The notes under the pieces were generated by a model, which made no database searches, had not been told where the DNA came from, and saw only the letters and a program-made list of their open reading frames with translations. Positions 4,895 through 9,099 of a DNA stretch of 9,099 bases are shown piece by piece. A program made the translations under genes and the position numbers. Position 1 is the stretch's first letter. Each line of letters starts with the position of its first letter. Origin of the DNA: Candidatus Parcubacteria bacterium (GTDB taxonomy: Bacteria; Patescibacteriota; Minisyncoccia; Phycocordibacterales; SBAW01); contig JACMMG010000022.1 of NCBI GenBank assembly GCA_014379165.1, positions 1 through 9,099 of the forward strand, in the 5' to 3' direction.

Positions 4895-7849
4895 ATGTCT
4901 GCTGTATTCGTCCCCCTCCATGTCCATTCGCACTACTCTTTGCTGAAAGCGCTTCCGAAAATCCCCGATTTAGTTGCAGCTGCAAAGGCGCAAGGTTGCA
5001 CGGCACTCGCACTCACTGACATCGGTAACCTCTACGGAGCCATCGAATTTTATAAAGAATGCAAAGCTGTAGGGATAAAGCCCATTATCGGACTTGATGC
5101 CCATATTGGCGACGGTAAACGCCTCATTTTATATGCTGAAAACGAAATCGGCTATAAAAATCTGCTTTCCATCGTTACACAATCGCATCTTGCATCCGCA
5201 GACGCTCCGACTGTTACGAAGGAAATATTGCAAAACCACACAGAAGGCCTTATTCAGATCGACCCGAAGAGCTCAGACATAGCAATGCGCGAGATTTTTT
5301 ATCTAAAACCTGAAGACCGGCGGGCATGGGAAACTATGCGCGCGATAGAAGACCGCAGCGCTGTGGAAAATGGAGACCTGAATGCGGAAGAAACTGAATA
5401 TCATTTTCCAAGCGAAAAAGAAATGGAGTCGCAGTTTAAAAAAGACGCGATTGCTCGTACATTCGAGATTGCCGAGCGCATACACCTTGAACTTGACCTT
5501 GGCAGATGGGTATTCCCCGCATTTCCAATACCGAAAGGGTCAAACTTCAACGACGAGCTGCGCAGACTAATTGAAGAAGGTATCGAGCGGCGTTTTTTAA
5601 AAGCCTCACCCGAAGCGAGAGAGCGTATCGAGTACGAATACAAGATAATCTGCGAAAAAGGCTACGCGCCTTATTTTCTTGTGGTCGCCGACCTATTGCG
5701 GTTTGCACGCGAACAGAAGATTCTAACCACGATCCGCGGCTCGGTCGCAGGTTCGCTCGTTACATACGTCATCGGCATTACAAATGTAGATCCACTTTTG
5801 TATAAACTTCCTTTTGAGCGTTTTCTTAACCCCGAGCGGCCCAGTGCGCCGGACATTGATATGGACTTCGCCGACAATCGTCGTGACGAGGTCATAGAGT
5901 ATGCCCGCAAAAAGTACGGAGACGACCACGTGGCGCAAATAGGTACCTTTGGCACCATGCTGGCGCGCGGCGTCGTACGCGATGTTGCACGCGCGCTCGG
6001 CTACGCTTATGGTGTCGGTGATGCAATTGCAAAAGCAATTCCCTTTGGCAGTCAGGGCTTTCCCATGACACTCGAACGCGCACTAGCCGAAACACCGGAA
6101 TTAAAAAAAATGTACGATAGCGATGCCGATGTAAAAGATATTATCGACCTCGGGAAAAAAATTGAAGGGTGTGCGCGGCATATTTCTGTCCACGCGGCAG
6201 GTGTCGTCATATCGCCCACCCCGCTTGTCGACTTCGTACCTATTCAGCGCGACCCCAAAGGCGGCAAGCTCATTACGCAGTACGACATGTACTCGATCGA
6301 AGATGCTGGGCTTTTGAAGTTCGACTTTCTCGGTATCCGCAACTTGGCAATTCTCTCTTCAGCGGTCGAACTTGTGGAAAAAACGCGCGGTATCCGAGTC
6401 GATATCGAAAATGTACCCGTTGATGATACCAAAACGTTCGAGATGCTCGCCCGCGGTGAGACCGAAGGCACCTTTCAACTTAACGGCGCCGGCATGACGC
6501 GATTTCTAAAAGAGCTGCGCCCGTCTTCCATTCACGACATTAACGCGATGGTCGCGCTCTTCCGCCCCGGGCCGATGGAAACGATCCCTCAATACATAGA
6601 GCGCAAGCATAACCCAGCGCTCATCACGTACCTCGATCCACGCATGAAAGAATTCCTCGATTCTTCCTACGGCGTATTGGTATACCAAGACGATGTTCTG
6701 TTAACCGCGATCAAACTAGCTGGGTATTCCTGGCTTGAAGCGGACAAACTGCGCAAAGCGATGGGCAAAAAAATTCCTGAGGTTATGCAAGCGGAAAAAA
6801 AGAAACTGACTGAGGGATTCATTACCTTCGGGAAGCTTACAGCGGGACTTGCGGAAAAACTCTGGAAGCTGATCGAGCCGTTTGCGGCGTACGGCTTTAA
6901 CAAAGCGCACGCGGCCTCCTACGGCAAAGTCGCCTACCAGACTGCATATATGAAGGCGAATTTTCCTGTCGAATATATGGCTGCGGTTTTGACCGCGGAG
7001 GCTGGCAACATCGATACGGTCGCGATCATGGTTGAAGAATGCAAGCGCATGAATGTGCCTGTCTTGCCGCCTGATATAAATGAAAGCTTCGGCGACTTTA
7101 CGGTTATATTGGGGTCTTTACAGAATTCTTCTAAAGACGCGATCCGTTTTGGCCTCCATTCGATAAAAAATTTCGGAAGCGGCGTTGCCGATAGCATTAT
7201 CGCCGAGCGCAAAGCGAGCGGACACTTTACCTCGATCTCCGACTTTCTGTTCCGAGTGAAAGACCAAGGACTCAATAAAAAAGGGCTCGAGTCACTAATA
7301 CAATGCGGAGCGCTCGACAGCTTCGGCGAGCGCGGAGTAATGCTGGCAAATATAGAACATCTTTTGGAGTTCCATCGCGATGCGGCAAAAGAAAGCTCAC
7401 ACGATTCCCTTTTTGCGGAACTTGGGGCGGGGGCTTCCGAAGTTCATCTCGCACCGGCAGCACAAGCGACTCTAGAAGAACGCTTAGCGTGGGAAAAAGA
7501 GCTTCTCGGGCTGTATGTGTCGGGACACCCGCTTGACCGCTTCCGGGAAATACTTTCAAAGCGGCCAATGACGTTAGGGCAACTGCGGGCACAGATGACG
7601 CCGGGAATGACTGCCGTAGCTGCGGGGATGATAGAGAGCGTGCGCACGATACTCACGCGCGGCGGCGACCAAATGGCCTTTGTGAAAATCGCTGACTTTG
7701 ACGGTTCGATAGAAGCTGCTGTTTTTCCCCGCGTGTATGCGGAAAACAAAGAAATTCTTAAGCGCGAAACTGTGATCGCACTTAAAGGCCGACTCTCAAA
7801 TCGCAACGGCGAGCTTTCGCTCGTTGCCGATAAGCTTAAGGCTCTGTAA
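4895..7849 (+). CDS. dnaE: DNA polymerase III alpha subunit, reduced PHP domain
   Basis: This is the replicative DNA polymerase catalytic subunit. At 984 residues it is shorter than the roughly 1160 of E. coli. An N-terminal PHP domain (1 to about 195) starts VPLHVHSHYSLL (7-17), but reads TDIG (41-44) where TDHG is usual and REIFY (132-136) where NDxHY is usual, and about 70 residues between the two are missing. The palm holds RGSVAGSLVTYVIGIT (281-296), FERFLNPERPSAPDIDMDFA (308-326) with D322 and D324 matching E. coli D401 and D403, and LLKFDFLGIRNL (473-484) with D477 matching D555. Fingers include FRPGPME (556-562) and YGFNKAHAASY (666-676). A helix-hairpin-helix region (about 745-815) and an OB fold (about 905-980) follow. 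The protein ends after the OB fold, without the tau-binding domain. A weak clamp-binding motif may be HDSLF (836-840). The start follows the -10 box by six bases. Confidence 0.96.
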   Translation: MSAVFVPLHVHSHYSLLKALPKIPDLVAAAKAQGCTALALTDIGNLYGAIEFYKECKAVGIKPIIGLDAHIGDGKRLILYAENEIGYKNLLSIVTQSHLASADAPTVTKEILQNHTEGLIQIDPKSSDIAMREIFYLKPEDRRAWETMRAIEDRSAVENGDLNAEETEYHFPSEKEMESQFKKDAIARTFEIAERIHLELDLGRWVFPAFPIPKGSNFNDELRRLIEEGIERRFLKASPEARERIEYEYKIICEKGYAPYFLVVADLLRFAREQKILTTIRGSVAGSLVTYVIGITNVDPLLYKLPFERFLNPERPSAPDIDMDFADNRRDEVIEYARKKYGDDHVAQIGTFGTMLARGVVRDVARALGYAYGVGDAIAKAIPFGSQGFPMTLERALAETPELKKMYDSDADVKDIIDLGKKIEGCARHISVHAAGVVISPTPLVDFVPIQRDPKGGKLITQYDMYSIEDAGLLKFDFLGIRNLAILSSAVELVEKTRGIRVDIENVPVDDTKTFEMLARGETEGTFQLNGAGMTRFLKELRPSSIHDINAMVALFRPGPMETIPQYIERKHNPALITYLDPRMKEFLDSSYGVLVYQDDVLLTAIKLAGYSWLEADKLRKAMGKKIPEVMQAEKKKLTEGFITFGKLTAGLAEKLWKLIEPFAAYGFNKAHAASYGKVAYQTAYMKANFPVEYMAAVLTAEAGNIDTVAIMVEECKRMNVPVLPPDINESFGDFTVILGSLQNSSKDAIRFGLHSIKNFGSGVADSIIAERKASGHFTSISDFLFRVKDQGLNKKGLESLIQCGALDSFGERGVMLANIEHLLEFHRDAAKESSHDSLFAELGAGASEVHLAPAAQATLEERLAWEKELLGLYVSGHPLDRFREILSKRPMTLGQLRAQMTPGMTAVAAGMIESVRTILTRGGDQMAFVKIADFDGSIEAAVFPRVYAENKEILKRETVIALKGRLSNRNGELSLVADKLKAL

Positions 7850-7881
7850 ACCAGACCGCTTTTAAAAAAATGGAAACGCGG

Positions 7882-7901
7882 TAGTATGTGAAGAAGAATA
7901 T
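7882..7901 (+). promoter_or_regulatory. Possible thrS promoter and translation signal
   Basis: TAGTAT at 7882-7887 could be a -10 box, giving a leader of about 8 nt before ATG 7902; no -35 is visible. A purine stretch, GAAGAAG (7890-7896), could act as a weak Shine-Dalgarno. An inverted repeat, ACCGC (7855-7859) with GCGGT (7878-7882), lies between the dnaE stop and this box but has no T tail, so it is not a convincing terminator. dnaE and thrS may simply be cotranscribed across the 52-base gap. Confidence 0.3.
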
Positions 7902-9099
7902 ATGGCAGATGAGCGCGATCATAGGAAGATAGGCCAGGAACTCGACCTCTTTACATTCTCCGACTTAGTCGGCTCGGGGCTCCCACTGTGGACACCTAAG
8001 GGCACCACCGTTCGCCGCGAGCTTGATCAATACGTATGGGACCTTCGAGCAAAATACGGATACGAGCGTGTAACTATCCCTCATATCACTAAGCGCGAGC
8101 TCTACGAAAAATCAGGGCATTGGGAAAAATTTTCCGACGACCTCTTTCGCATAACCGCGCGCGAAGGCCGAGAGTATGCAATGAAGCCTATGAACTGCCC
8201 GCATCACACGCAAATCTTTGCGCGCCGTCCTATGAGCTACCGGGAAATGCCGCAACGCTATAGCGAGACAACGATGGTGTATCGCGATGAGCAGTCCGGA
8301 GAACTTGGCGGGCTCACAAGAGTACTTTCCATAACGCAAGACGACAGTCATGTATTTTGCCGCACAAGCCAAGTTAAAACGGAATTCTTTAACACGTGGG
8401 ACATTGTCGATACCTTCTATAAGCAATTCGGCTTCAGTTTAAAAGTGCGCCTTTCGTTCCATGACAAAGAGCATCCCGAAAAATATCTCGGTACAAGCGA
8501 ATTGTGGGAAGAAGCGGAAAATGCATTGCGTGAAATCGCTCGAGAGCGTGATGCGGATTACTTTGAAGCCCCTGGCGAAGCCGCACTGTACGGCCCCAAG
8601 CTCGACTTCATGGCAACTGATTCGATTGGCCGGGAGCATCAAGTGGCAACGATTCAGCTAGATATGAATATTCCCGAGCGTTTCGATCTGACGTGTATCA
8701 ACGAAAAAGGAGAAAAGGAGCGAATTGTAATGATTCATAGCGCTATCATGGGTTCGATAGAGCGCTTTACCGCAGTATTGCTCGAGCATCTTGGCGGTAC
8801 GCTTCCCAGCTGGCTTTCGCCAGTTCAGGTACGCGTGCTTCCTATCGCTGACGCGCACGCCCCATACGCGCAAGATTTATTTTTAAAACTTAAAGAAGCA
8901 GGCCTTCGCGCAGAAATTGATGCTTCGCCTGAAACGCTCGGCAAAAAAATACGCGAAGCAAAAGTAGGGAAAATTCCTCATCTGCTTGTTATTGGTGATG
9001 CAGAAGTTAGTACAAAAGAGGCAACCCTTGAAAGCAGAGATCACGGCAAACAAGGTTCTTTTTCTATAGAAGACATTATTTCAAAATTAAAAGTAGAAA
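7902..9099 (+). CDS. thrS: Threonyl-tRNA synthetase, catalytic and anticodon domains only
   Basis: The enzyme attaches threonine to tRNA-Thr. The visible 399 residues start directly at DHRKIGQELDLF (6-17), which corresponds to about residue 243 of the 642-residue E. coli enzyme, so the N-terminal TGS domain and the editing domain are absent. The class II core is complete: MKPMNCPHH (94-102), motif 2 MVYRDEQSGELGGLTRVL (125-142), TQDDSHVF (145-152) and motif 3 MIHSAIMGSIERF (277-289). Zinc ligands C99, H150 and H279 match E. coli C334, H385 and H511. The anticodon-binding domain begins near 303 (PSWLSPVQVRVLPI) and the last residues read SIEDIISKLKVE. No stop codon is reached before the right edge, but by family length only a few residues are missing. 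The start ATG is 52 bases after the dnaE stop, so no upstream domain can be hidden in this frame. Confidence 0.96.
   Translation, partial: MADERDHRKIGQELDLFTFSDLVGSGLPLWTPKGTTVRRELDQYVWDLRAKYGYERVTIPHITKRELYEKSGHWEKFSDDLFRITAREGREYAMKPMNCPHHTQIFARRPMSYREMPQRYSETTMVYRDEQSGELGGLTRVLSITQDDSHVFCRTSQVKTEFFNTWDIVDTFYKQFGFSLKVRLSFHDKEHPEKYLGTSELWEEAENALREIARERDADYFEAPGEAALYGPKLDFMATDSIGREHQVATIQLDMNIPERFDLTCINEKGEKERIVMIHSAIMGSIERFTAVLLEHLGGTLPSWLSPVQVRVLPIADAHAPYAQDLFLKLKEAGLRAEIDASPETLGKKIREAKVGKIPHLLVIGDAEVSTKEATLESRDHGKQGSFSIEDIISKLKVE

Noticed and set aside
7855..7882. Terminator between dnaE and thrS
   Set aside because: The inverted repeat ACCGC/GCGGT is short, its loop is long, and no T tract follows on the plus strand.
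1..9099. Alternative genetic code with UGA as glycine, as in some CPR lineages
   Set aside because: TGA is the stop of the YbjN-like gene and of the aspartate kinase, each followed shortly by a terminator hairpin, and the conserved genes contain no in-frame TGA.

Overview
This window looks like chromosomal core sequence from a reduced-genome bacterium, most likely a member of the Candidate Phyla Radiation (Patescibacteria, Parcubacteria-like). The reasons are a NusB protein starting MANRHLSRS, a zinc-type L32, RNase III ending in KGW, a threonyl-tRNA synthetase reduced to its catalytic and anticodon domains, a short DnaE, and almost no Shine-Dalgarno sequences. The placement comes from remembered family traits, not from a search. 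TGA is used as a stop, so the standard bacterial code applies. No RNA gene, CRISPR array, IS element or prophage was seen.

Left part, minus strand, read right to left: rpmF (L32) -> nusB fused to a Nudix domain -> rnc (RNase III) -> a YbjN-like protein -> hairpin terminator -> smc (only its N-terminus is inside the window). This is a ribosome, rRNA-processing and chromosome-organisation cluster. The rpmF promoter probably drives it as far as the terminator, and smc has its own promoter. rnhB (RNase HII) lies upstream of rpmF with its own promoter.

Middle: an aspartate kinase gene (3446-4780, minus strand) has its own sigma70-type promoter, the only strong Shine-Dalgarno in the window, and its own UUCG-loop terminator. 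It is the only metabolic gene here and looks like a self-contained cassette. Right part, plus strand: dnaE, transcribed divergently from the kinase gene, then thrS, which runs off the right edge.

The most unusual signals are about expression. In front of rpmF, rnhB and dnaE a -10 box lies exactly 6 nt before the ATG (9 nt for smc), which predicts leaderless mRNAs. Both terminators end in an almost identical sequence that runs straight into the -10 box of the next gene, giving a repeated terminator-promoter module. Protein-level oddities are the NusB-Nudix fusion with a degenerate Nudix box, a DnaE whose PHP domain has lost about 70 residues and several metal ligands, an RNase III with Asn at a usual catalytic Asp, a ThrRS without an editing domain, and a YbjN-like frame with no ordinary start codon.
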